Assembly (NCBI GenBank): GCA_037962975.1
Contig: CM075669.1
Span: 80,396,001 to 80,460,000, forward strand
Source of the DNA: Clitoria ternatea
Taxonomy: Eukaryota; Streptophyta; Magnoliopsida; Fabales; Fabaceae
DNA: 64,000 nt
Direction: 5' to 3'
Part shown: piece by piece, positions 55,259-64,000 of the stretch
Position numbering within the stretch: the first letter of the stretch is position 1
Layout: each line of letters starts with the position of its first letter
The notes under the pieces: model-generated
What the model was told of the DNA's origin: nothing
The model's database searches: none
Seen by the model: the letters and a program-made list of their open reading frames with translations, nothing else
Made by a program: the position numbers and the translations under genes

Positions 55259-56270
55259 GCCATCCAACACCATTCATAGCATCCCATTCCATACACTTCT
55301 CTTCTCTTCTCTCTTGTGCTCGGCTTTGAGTACTTCTTTTGTGAGTTGTAGTTCTAGAATAGTTTTCTAGATACTTGAGTGTGTTTCGGTGTATTGTGAT
55401 CGTTGTATCGTGAAGTTTCCATCGTCTTCTTCGTAATGTCAAACTCTGTAAGTGTTGTTTTTACTTTTACCATGTGTAACTAATTTGTTTATGTTGGAAT
55501 TGGTGAACTAATCTATTGAGTATAATGTTGTGAATTCGACCTCTGCATGTTTATGATTCAAGTCCATGTTAGTATTTCAACCTTTTATTAATATGAACGT
55601 CAAACGGGAGAATGATTTTCATGTGTATCGAAACTGGTTTTATTAGTGTAAATGTTAAACAGGAGAATGATTATTTATGCCGTATTGAAACTTGTTTTGA
55701 CGAAAGTAAAAAGTTGGAATACCCTTGGTATCTCAATTCTATAGGGGTTGTTAACCATTGTTGCCATAAGGCCAGGTCTTAATGCAAGTTTTTACTGAGA
55801 AAGCTCACGAGGGATCGGACTTTACGGTGAATTCTTAGAATTTATATCACGAGGGATCGGTTATAATGATTTTAAGCTGCAATGACATGAAACTTGATGA
55901 TTAAATATGCATGTCTTGAGTTCCTCATTGTTATTCTAGATTAGGGATCCAATTTCCAACATAATTTGTTTATCTGTGTTTATCTCAAGTATCTTACCTA
56001 TTCTAGGTTACAACTCAACTTTTTAGATAGATTTATTTTCTTTTTATCTCATGAATCACTCAACCATGCTATCTTGTGAATATTGTATAAACTGTATATA
56101 AATCATTCTTTTGTTTATAATTTCCTTCACATTTACCATAGTAAGTAGAAGATTACTGTTGTTATTGGACTTTCAATCCCAGTGGAACGATATCTAAATT
56201 TTGAAAACTACAAACGAATTGGTGCGCTTGCCAATTGACAAAAAGTCCGGCGGTGGGAAAGAACCGCTGA

Positions 56271-56280
56271 GGCGCCGTCG
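56271..56280 (+). other. Partial primer-site copy at the end of U5, element H
   Basis: GGCGCCGTCG is identical to 56298-56307 inside the primer-binding site, 27 bases downstream. It is present in both LTRs. Confidence 0.7.
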
Positions 56281-56296
56281 GGCTCAACAAGTTTTC

Positions 56297-56314
56297 TGGC
56301 GCCGTCGCCGGGGA
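56297..56314 (+). other. tRNA-Asp-like primer-binding site of element H
   Basis: TGGCGCCGTCGCCGGGGA, seven bases after the LTR end. It differs by one base from the exact tRNA-Asp complement in element F. Confidence 0.82.
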
Positions 56315-56435
56315 TTGAATTGTTTCAGTAAAATAGTAAAATTTTAATTACCGTGGTAAATATATTTTTTTTTTACCTTAGATAATTTTTTATTTTGTAT
56401 CATTGTTACACTAACTTTCTTTGTCTAGTTTGTGT

Positions 56436-58514
56436 ATGCAAACTCGATCTACCGCAGGTAAAATTTATTTTGATCCTGAGATAGAAAAGTTTGTAAAGAA
56501 AATCAAGTCTTTGAAATCAAAAACACAAACTAATTCTTCTTCTACTTCGAAAATTTTTGAAAATTCAAATATGGCTGCTGAAAGGAGAACATTGGGACAG
56601 TTTGCTACTATAAATGGTCCACCCCGAGTTTCGGGAATGTTTCAAGGACCAGTTTTACCAGTGGAAATTAAACCTGCCACTTTAAATATTATTCAAAATA
56701 ACCAATTTGCTGGTTTAAATCATGAAGAACCATATGAACATTTAACTGTTTTTTATGAATTATGCAGCACAATTGGTTTTGAACCCAATCAAGAAGAGTC
56801 TGTTTACATGAGACTCTTTCCTTAATGGTTTAAATCTTGTCCACCGGGTAGTTTTGCAAACTGGTCCGATGTTGAAAGAAAATTTTTGGAAAGATTTTAT
56901 TCTCCTTCAAAATATTTTGAAGCAATGACAGCCATACACTCTTTTTCCCAAAATAATGATGAATCATTAGGAGAGACATGGGAACGATTCAAGGCACTCT
57001 TGAGAAAATGCCCAAACCACAACCTAAATGATGCCGAAAAGGTAAGAATCGTTTACCATGGTTTATTGCCTCAGTTCAAGATGATGTTAGATGCTTGTGC
57101 AGGTGGTTCTTTAATGAACAAGACTGTGGAAGAAGCCATAGAAATATTGGAATCAATGGCTATTAGTGACCGACAAGCAAAGCATGAAAGAGGTAATATG
57201 CAGAGGAAGCCAGGAATGCTCGAATTGGGAGTAAATGATGCAGTGTTGGCTCAGCAAAAATTACTGACCCAACAAATTGAAGTTATGAGCAAGCAATTGG
57301 AAAAACTTCAAATTGCTCAAGTAGCATCACCACCCCCTGCTCAACTTAAAGCATGTACACACTGCATGGGAGAACAACCATGTGGTTACTGTGGAAATGA
57401 GCAAGAGCAAGCCAATTTCATGAACCATCAAAGAGCACCCTTAGGTAATTTTCCTTTTAATCATGGAAATTCTTTTCCTAACAATTACCTGCAGGGTTGG
57501 CAAAATCAGAATATTGGCTGGAGACAGGACACTGGACCTTCCAACAGACCTCCTAACAATCAATTCAAGCAACAATAAACTGACAATGCAAGGTTGACAA
57601 GAATAGAAGAAGCTATTCAACAGTTATTGCAGTTTGTAGAGACAAATGAAGCTGCCCGAAAAGCATCAGATATACAAATGGGTCAGCTTGCAAAAGAGAT
57701 AGCCGAATTAAAGAGTTCTGGGTTTTCTGCAAACACTCAAAACCCAAGGGAACAATGTAATGCTGTTTCTTCTGATATTGTAAAAATTGATTGTAAAGAA
57801 AAGAGAGAGAAAAAGAAAGAAGAAGAAAAAGAAAGTGAAAAAATAGAAAAAAATGAAAAAAATGAAAAAGAAAAAAATATGCAAAGAGATACAGAGCAAG
57901 AAACAAACTGTATAACCCCGAAAAAATGTAAAGATCCGGGGAGTTTCACCATTCCTGTAACAATCGGAAATATCAACATCAGGAATGCGTTATTAGATTT
58001 AGGGGCTAACATTAACTTGATGCCCTTAGATTTAATAAAGCGCATTGGTGAATATGAGCTAAAAGAGGCAAAGACAGAATTACAGTTTGCGGATCGCTCT
58101 GTCAAAAAGCCTTATGGGATTGTGGAAGATGTGATAGTAAAGGTTGACAAGTACCACTTCAAAGTTGACTTTGTAGTACTGGATATGAAGGAGGATACTG
58201 AGATCCCCCTGTTCCTAGGAAGACCTTTCATGAAGACTGCAAAAATCAAAGTAGATGTTGATCAAAGTATGGTTGCAGTCAAAGTTTATGGAGAAGAAGT
58301 AAGCTTCAGTGCTCATGAACACCTCAGGATAAGTAATGAGGAAAAAGTTTACCCTTCAACCAAACCAGGTATATCTCTTCCCAATCAATTAAATTGTTTT
58401 GAATTAACCGATGCTTTGAATGATGAAAAACAGGTAATTAGGCATCGGAAAAGAAGAAGAAGGAAGAAAAAGACAGGTGATTCCTCAAAGAATATTGGGA
58501 AACCACCTGATTAA
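56436..58514 (+). pseudogene. gag: Gag-protease of element H, two in-frame stops
   Basis: The ATG at 56436 opens MQTRSTAGKIYFDPEIEKFV. Gag core: TLNIIQNNQFAGLNHEEPYE, FANWSDVERKFLERFYSPSK, ESLGETWERFKALLRKCPNH, FKMMLDACAGGSLMNKTVEE. A CxxC pair (CTHCMGEQPCGYCG) stands in the knuckle region. A Lys/Glu-rich linker follows at 57790-57890. The protease has IPVTIGNINIRNALLDLGAN (active-site DLGAN) and PLFLGRPFMKTAKIKVDV. The frame ends with a basic tail (RHRKRRRRKKKTGDSSKN) in place of RT. TAA stops at 56823-56825 and 57576-57578 interrupt an otherwise continuous 692-codon frame. With only two stops and 0.6% LTR difference, the parent copy was probably intact. Confidence 0.88.
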
Positions 58515-58522
58515 TCAGAGGT

Positions 58523-58570
58523 AATGTCTGGCTGGAGACATTAAACCTAGCGCTCAATGGGAGGCAACCC
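58523..58570 (+). promoter_or_regulatory. Hairpin 1 and GGGAGGCAACCC box, element H
   Basis: Stem AATGTCT/AGACATT around GGCTGG, then TAAACCTAGCGCTCAATG and GGGAGGCAACCC. It is homologous to 41808-41854 in element F. It starts nine bases after the gag-protease stop. Confidence 0.6.
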
Positions 58571-58627
58571 ATTCTTTTCTTTTTGTTTTTAAGGTTGTTT
58601 TTTTTTAAAAAAAAAAAACAGAAGCCC

Positions 58628-59185
58628 ACGCGTAGCGCCTACTTGACGCGTAGCGTGGACTCTGAATTTTGGTTCTGATGCGTAGCGTCCCACCCACGCG
58701 TAGCGTCAGAGCCCACGTTCAGTTTTTAAAACTGAACCAGAGAGGCCCATCTTAGGGTTTTAAACCTAAAACTTCCTCTCTACCTCACTTAGTTTTCAAA
58801 CCTAAACTTCAAAAACCTCCTTTTCTCTCTTCCAAACCTCTTCATTCCTAAATTGCTCAAGGAACAACAAGTAAGTACTCTAATCCATCCTTTTTAGCTT
58901 TTTTAATTTTCGATTTTAGAAATAAATGTGGTTAGGATTAGGATTAGAAGACCATTGGGATTGATTGCTGTTAGGAATTAGAAAATGAATGGATATAATG
59001 TGGTTTGGAAAGGGGTTGCTGCTGTGCAACCCCTGTTATTTTTTTCAAAACTGCGCATCCCACGCGTAGCGTCCCACTGACGCGTAGCGTGAGGATGAAC
59101 TGTAAACCCACGCGTAGCGTCCCACTGACGCGTAGCGTGGAGGAACTGGCTGATGCGTAGCGTCACACCACGCGTAGCGTCAGCC
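58628..59185. repeat. ACGCGTAGCGTC motif field near ORF2 of element H
   Basis: Four copies at 58628-58707 and six at 59059-59180, in alternating contexts CCACGCGTAGCGT and TGACGCGTAGCGT. The second group lies inside the predicted intron before ORF2. With six per LTR, the element has about 22 copies. Confidence 0.88.
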
Positions 59186-59490
59186 TCTGTTTTTAAATCT
59201 TGCTGTTTGTTTGTTGTTTGTTGTTTTCTTTTTAAATTAATAAATTTTTATGTTTAGTATTCGTTATACTTTCTTGCAAATTTGTATAAATAAATTGTAT
59301 TTTGTTTTGTATATTATTTGAATATATGTATGTTAATTTCTTTAAATATTAAAAATTCAAAAATATGTTGTTGAATTGCATTTTTATTTGTGAAAAATTT
59401 TAGAAAACCCAAAAATATTTTACAAATAATTGTTTGCTTGTGTGTGATTTATTTAGTGTGTGTTTAATTTTAAATTTTTACTTTTTGCAG
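58871..59490 (+). other. Predicted 620-base intron before ORF2 of element H
   Basis: Consensus donor GTAAGTAC at 58871 follows a leader-like stretch (58770-58870, CT- and A-rich). The acceptor TTACTTTTTGCAG ends at 59490, immediately before the ORF2 ATG. A spliced subgenomic RNA or an internal promoter would let ORF2 be translated. No RNA evidence is available. Confidence 0.5.
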
Positions 59491-60798
59491 ATGGCACCTA
59501 AGAAATCCATTCCCACAGCCGGTCCCTCTAAAAGACAGAGGAAGTCCACAGACACTGACACCACTTCTGAGGATCCTGATTCTCAGAGACAGGAGGTGTT
59601 AGGACCGAGGGATCCTACTAGATTTCGCACGGATGCGAAATGGGCACGGTTTCATCAGATCAAGGGCCAGAGACTTATCTGGGAGAGGGTCCTTGATCTG
59701 AGTGCAGGAGACTATCCTGAGCTGCAGGATAGAGTGCAGCAGAGGAGATGGGGACCTCTATTCTCCCTACCTACTGAGGGGGACCCCATCTTAGTGATGG
59801 AGTTTTACGCAAATGCTTACAGGACCCGCCAGGACGCACCGAATCTTGGGCAACAGCGGACGAGTTGGGTTAGAGGCCGGCATATCTCTTATGACCGGGA
59901 TACCATCAGTACCCTATTGGGTAACCCTTGGGAGCCTACTCCCGAGGATGACACTTGTTTCTGGAAAGAAAACAGAAACAAGATTCTTGCTGAGGGAGAG
60001 TTAGGATACTCCCTCGAGGAGGTTGCTCATTTTCTGAGCAAGGATGGAATCTTTTTCAACCTGAGTAGGGTTGGAAGGAGTCCATCTAACCTCCTCAAGA
60101 CCCAGCTTACCCCCATAGCCCAGGCGTGGTCCCACCTCATGCTCCATAATATCACTCCAGTCACCCATCTTTCTTCCCTTCCAGTGGAGCGTTGTTGCCT
60201 CCTCTATTCTATCCTCCAGGGCCACACCATTGATATCGCCGAACTTATCTCCGAGCAGATTCACTTTTATGCCCTCGGGTATAAAGTAAATCGCCCCATA
60301 CCCTTTCCTCTCATCATATCTGCCTTACTGAGGAGGTAGGGAGTCATTGTACCTTCACCAGAGTTTACTAGTTCTTCAGGGAGAGTCCCTAAAGTTCTAG
60401 TAAACAGAGATTATTTTGTGCAGCAGTGCGAGCTTCCACCACTAGAGCAGGAGGCTCAGCCCCGACCTCGGAGGAGGAGACCACCAGTGCAGCCTCCATC
60501 TGCTGATGCTGTTACACAGGGCTTTGCCCGGATGTCACTTGAGCATCAGCATATGATGTAGATGATGGCTGCCACTCACAGAGCTTATATTCATCTTCAC
60601 GATGAATTTTATCAGTACAGGTTACAGGGAGAGGGAGCACCTTATGTTACCCCAGCCGAGTTTGCAGCACATGTAGCTCTGCCCGGAGATTTACCCACCT
60701 ACCCTGAGACTGGTGGATCTTCTAGTGCACATCATGACTCTGATGGTGATGATGAGGAGGAGGAGGAGGAGGATGATGATGATCAGATGGAGGATTAA
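59491..60798 (+). pseudogene. ORF2 of element H, putative plant transposon protein family; two stops
   Basis: The ATG at 59491 follows a splice acceptor. The first section is basic (MAPKKSIPTAGPSKRQRKS), a likely nuclear signal. The conserved middle (WARFHQIKGQRLIWERVLDL, VMEFYANAYRTRQ, WVRGRHISYDRDTISTLLGN, FFNLSRVGRSPSNLLKTQLT, ERCCLLYSILQGHTIDIAEL) resembles the plant family called putative plant transposon protein, common in Athila-type elements. The end has a basic RPRRRRPP patch and an acidic tail (DGDDEEEEEEDDDDQMED). In-frame TAG stops at 60337-60339 and 60559-60561 interrupt 435 codons. Function is unknown; the charge pattern would suit a DNA- or chromatin-associated protein, which is inference. 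Confidence 0.8.
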
Positions 60799-62045
60799 GG
60801 ATGCCATCTTCATTTATATTGAGTACATTTGTTTTTAGTTATATTTGGATTTACATTTACATTTATATTTACATTTTATATTATGGCATTTTATCATTGT
60901 GTGGTGTGTTTATTCATTTTTGCTCATTTTTTTTCGAAAAATAATTCTTCTTTTAAATAAATGAATCAAATTTTCGTTAGTAAGTTAGTTTATACACTTA
61001 GAGTTTTTACACAATAAAACCAATTTTGTTAAAATCAATTTTTGATTCTTTATAACTTAGGAATTTTGATAAATTTAATTACAATAAGTTTATTAACCAT
61101 CAAGCAAATTTCAATAACCCGGTGAGTTGAGAGATCTTTTTAAACACTTGAGGGTTTAATCGACATATTTTCAATTCGAATTGATTTTGCTTTAATCTGT
61201 GATTTGTGTTGTTGTACAGAGAATTCGGGAAAATGATCAAGGCACATTTATTGGTGAAACGAAACCTTGGGCCAAACAGCTTACCTTGGTAAAAAGTCTT
61301 TTATCCCTTGCAAGCCAATTTGAGCCTAAAATAAAATTCTTTGGTACCCTTAAAACCTAAATTTGTTTTTACCATTCCCTATACTTGATTGATTAAAAGA
61401 GCAGTTGAAATAAATGAAAAATATTTTGAGTGTTCTTACAAAAATGGGGAGTGAAAATGAGCAACTTGATTCTTTTCAAAAAAATAGAATATGGAAAAGA
61501 AAAGTCAAAAATAGTGAAAAGAATCAAGTTGGGGGTATTTATTTTTCATCAATAAAAATAAATGAGAGTTTGGATCAAGAGAAAAGCCTAAAAATTATGA
61601 AAATGCTCTTTTATGATTTCAGGTTTTTGAAATCCAAGAAAAACCATTGATTCTTGTAAACCAAGCCTCATTACAACCCGTGAAAAGACCTTGTGATTTT
61701 CGAATTAACTCTGTATAAATAACCATTGATTAGATGACAAACAAAGTTAAATTCGTTTGATTTTATGATTGATTGAGAGAAACAGGTTACCAATTGCATA
61801 GAGATAAACACTTGTGAGGTAAGCCTGAAATTTTGCTTGGTTGTTAATAGAATATTGTAAACAATTTTATCATTAAATCTTTGTTATATTTGATATCAGT
61901 TTTTGATTATTACAAAATAGTTGAAATTGTGTAATTATTTTTTGTGGTAACTTTTCGGACTAACTTAAAAATTTGATTTCAAATTTTTATTTTCTTATTT
62001 TTCTCTCTTGCTCGAGGACGAGCAATGTCTCAAGTTGGGGGTATT
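60799..62045 (+). other. 3' untranslated region of element H
   Basis: AT-rich, with a short open stretch (61414-61650) that I do not regard as a gene. It includes a 17-base inverted repeat with an internal polypurine-like box (61462-61540) and the terminal hairpin and polypurine tract. Confidence 0.75.
61462..61540 (+). repeat. 17-bp inverted repeat ending in a polypurine-like box, element H
   Basis: The left arm 61462-61478 (C + AACTTGATTCTTTTCA) pairs perfectly with 61515-61531 (TGAAAAGAATCAAGTT + G), loop 36 bases. The right arm runs into TCAAGTTGGGGGTATTT, the same 17 bases that precede the 3' LTR. Confidence 0.75.
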
Positions 62046-62046
62046 T
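62008..62046 (+). promoter_or_regulatory. Terminal AGGA-loop hairpin and polypurine tract, element H
   Basis: Stem TTGCTCG/CGAGCAA around AGGA (62008-62025), then TCAAGTTGGGGGTATTT up to the LTR. One stem pair differs from element F by a compensatory change. Confidence 0.7.
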
Positions 62047-63616
62047 GTTAGTCCTCAAATTTTCAATAAAAGCTTAAATAAAAATTTCATAAAAATCATA
62101 AAACTTAGTTTAATTTGTTAGAAAATTAGGATTTAAATTCAATAAATGAGTGTTGTTGGAAATAATCTGCCCTTGATCAATTTTCTCTAGTTTTGCAGTG
62201 AAAAAGTTAAGAAATCAAGAGAAAATTACACTGGAGAATCTGACGCGTAGCCTCACCCCACGCGTAGCATCAACTGCTATTTTTGAGTCTGACGCTACGC
62301 ATCACAGCCACGCGTAGCGTCAGTGCTGCGTGAACAACCACTCCACTTTGGCCAACCACTCCACTTGGACTCAATAATGGGCACCCCACTCAGCCCAAGG
62401 GCCACCCCAATCAGCATAAATGGCCAAAAACTCGTGGAAACATGTCCAAGTGGCCAGGCATGATCAAGATTAATTATTGAAAGTGGCCATTATCAAGTGT
62501 TTAATGGAGGCTGAGTCAGGGGTCTGACGCGTAGCGTCACAGGGACGTGTAGCGTCAGCACCCTTGCTCAGCTCTATAAATAGGGCCATCCAACACCATT
62601 CATAGCATCCCATTCCATACACTTCTCTTCTCTTCTCTCTTGTGCTCGACTTTGAGTACTTCTTTTGTGAGTTATAGTTCTAGAATAGTTTTCTAGATAC
62701 TTGAGTGTGTTTCGGTGTATTGTGATCGTTGTATCGTGAAGTTTCCATCGTCTTCTTCGTAATGTCAAACTCTGTAAGTGTTGTTTTTACTTTTACCATG
62801 TGTAACTAATTTGTTTATGTTGGAATTGGTGAACTAATCTATTGAGTATAATGTTGTGAATTCGACCTCTGCATGTTTATGATTCAAGTCCATGTTAGTA
62901 TTTCAACCTTTTATTAATATGAACGTCAAACGGGAGAATGATTTTCATGTGTATCGAAACTGGTTTTATTAGTGTAAATGTCAAACGGGAGAATGATTAT
63001 TTATGCCGTATTGAAACTTGTTTTGACGAAAGTAAAAAGTTGGAATACCCTTGGTATCTCAATTCTATAGGGGTTGTTAACCATTGTTGCCATAAGGCCA
63101 GGTCTTAATGCAAGTTTTTACTGAGAAAGCTCACGAGGGATCGGACTTTACGGTGAATTCTTAGAATTTATATCACGAGGGATCGGTTATAATGATTTTA
63201 AGCTGCAATGACATGAAACTTGATGATTAAATATGCATGTCTTGAGTTCCTCATTGTTATTCTAGATTAGGGATCCAATTTCCAACATAATTTGTTTATC
63301 TGTGTTTATCTCAAGTATCTTACCTATTCTAGGTTACAACTCAACTTTTTAGATAGATTTTATTTTCTTTTTATCTCATGAATCACTCAACCATGCTATC
63401 TTGTGAATATTGTATAAACTGTATATAAATCATTCTTTTGTTTATAATTTCCTTCACATTTACCATAGTAAGTAGAAGATTACTGTTGTTATTGGACTTT
63501 CAATCCCAGTGGAACGATATCTAAATTTTGAAAACTACAAACGAATTGGTGCGCTTGCCAATTGACAAAAAGTCCGGCGGTGGGAAAGAACCGCTGAGGC
63601 GCCGTCGGGCTCAACA
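62046..63616 (+). repeat. 3' LTR of element H (1571 bp)
   Basis: Aligns with 54720-56289 end to end. Differences I saw are mostly C/T or G/A transitions, for example GCTATGC against GCTACGC within a motif copy. It ends CTCAACA, followed by the target duplication. Confidence 0.95.
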
Positions 63617-64000
63617 GCAAGGGGTACTTCCTCTAGCAACCTCACAAGGTGCTTCTCATGATCGCAACCACGTTCAATATTTCACATAGGTTTCCCTCCT
63701 CGCAAGGGGTACTCCCTCCTCATAAACATTTCATATAGGTTTCCCTCCTCGCAAGGGGTACTCCCGCCTCATGATCGCAACCATGGGCATTCAATCTCAT
63801 TGGTCCCGCAGGGCCTTTCATTTCAACATCAAGTGATCACAACCACTTATCAACATCATCATAATATGCATGTCATGCCATGTATACAAAATACTCATGC
63901 ATGCTTCAAGCTCATTTGGATTATCCTACCCTTTCATCTAGGGTATATTCATTCTCAACCACACAATTTTCCATCAACTCATACACAAGAATCAATCTTC
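63617..64000 (-). repeat. 5' LTR of element G, outer part (runs off window)
   Basis: Begins with the second gcaag copy, then aligns with 46029-46407 of the other LTR with about three differences. The rest of the LTR is beyond the window. Confidence 0.92.

Larger units (their letters stand above)
54720..56289 (+). repeat. 5' LTR of element H (1570 bp)
   Basis: Begins TGTTAGTCC and ends GGGCTCAACA. It carries six ACGCGTAGCGT-type motifs (54918-55000 and 55199-55230), a TATA box and a U5 ending with GGCGCCGTCG, a partial copy of the primer-binding site. Confidence 0.95.
54720..63616 (+). mobile_element. Element H: Athila-like non-autonomous gypsy element (8897 bp, complete)
   Basis: LTRs 54720-56289 and 62046-63616, tRNA-Asp-like primer site, gag-protease (56436-58514), second ORF (59491-60798) and a polypurine tract. 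RT, both possible RNase H domains and integrase are absent: protease is followed directly by the hairpin 1 block that in element F lies behind integrase. About 10 substitutions and one indel separate the LTRs (0.6%), and a perfect 5-bp target duplication survives, so this is the youngest insertion in view and must have moved with enzymes from another element. Comparable non-autonomous gypsy families are known in soybean. Confidence 0.92.
44213..64000 (-). mobile_element. Element G: Tekay-type chromovirus, 5' LTR interrupted by element H
   Basis: Minus strand: 5' LTR (64000 and beyond to 63617, then 54719-52904), tRNA-Met primer site, gag-pol (52513-47918) and 3' LTR (47922-44213). The LTR starts TGTAACACCCCG and ends GGGATGTCACA. 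A C-terminal chromodomain identifies a chromovirus, and its sequence is closest to Tekay/Del as I recall that lineage. About 21 differences in roughly 2.2 kb of paired LTR (1.0%) were counted by eye, mostly transitions. It inserted in the 3' LTR of element F. Bases 52514-52888 are leader without an ORF. Confidence 0.92.

Noticed and set aside
55248..55442. Sixty-four-codon minus ORF repeated at 62574-62768
   Set aside because: Present in both LTRs of element H across the promoter and R region; a by-product of LTR duplication.
61414..61650. Seventy-eight-codon ORF after ORF2 of element H
   Set aside because: Lysine-rich by AT composition and overlapping the inverted repeat and polypurine box; no family resemblance.

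Overview
The window is plant nuclear DNA made almost entirely of LTR retrotransposons inserted into one another. No host gene, rRNA, tRNA or CRISPR array could be supported. The mix of Tat, Athila, Tekay chromovirus and Sirevirus-like copia elements, with tRNA-Asp and tRNA-Met primer sites, indicates an angiosperm. A papilionoid legume is my guess from general resemblance and cannot be proven here.

Layout: (A) about 1-12160, minus strand, Ty3/gypsy Tat-type element with an intact 1815-aa gag-pol, one LTR in view, minisatellites behind pol and a spliceable antisense gene; its other LTR lies left of the window. A sits in the 3' LTR of (B) 12161-19698, minus strand, an old decayed Ty1/copia element. 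B sits in the gag of (C) 19699-21711 plus about 26160-30876, plus strand, a decayed Sirevirus-like copia element with an extra ORF behind pol. C's integrase is interrupted by (D) 21712 to about 26159, minus strand, another decayed Sirevirus-like element. C is cut at its 3' end by (E) 30877-33412, one LTR of a Tekay-like element. E's LTR is cut by (F) 33413-44212, plus strand, an Athila-like element with damaged gag-pol. F's 3' LTR is cut by (G) 44213-54719 plus 63617-64000, minus strand, a Tekay chromovirus with one stop in pol. G's 5' LTR is cut by (H) 54720-63616, plus strand, an Athila-like non-autonomous element with gag-protease and a second ORF but no RT, RNase H or integrase. H is bounded by the target duplication gcaag.

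By-eye LTR comparison agrees with the nesting order: B about 5% different, F about 2.9%, G about 1.0%, H about 0.6%. Four of the nested insertions (A, F, G, H) landed inside LTRs.

Three observations stand out. First, most families here carry their own short motif, usually CpG-containing, repeated many times in noncoding DNA, and several of the same elements carry an extra ORF. Second, the two Athila-like elements F and H share two small hairpins with compensatory base changes, one just behind the pol position and one just before the polypurine tract. Third, two unrelated copia elements, B and D, share a roughly 110-bp module with an inverted repeat.
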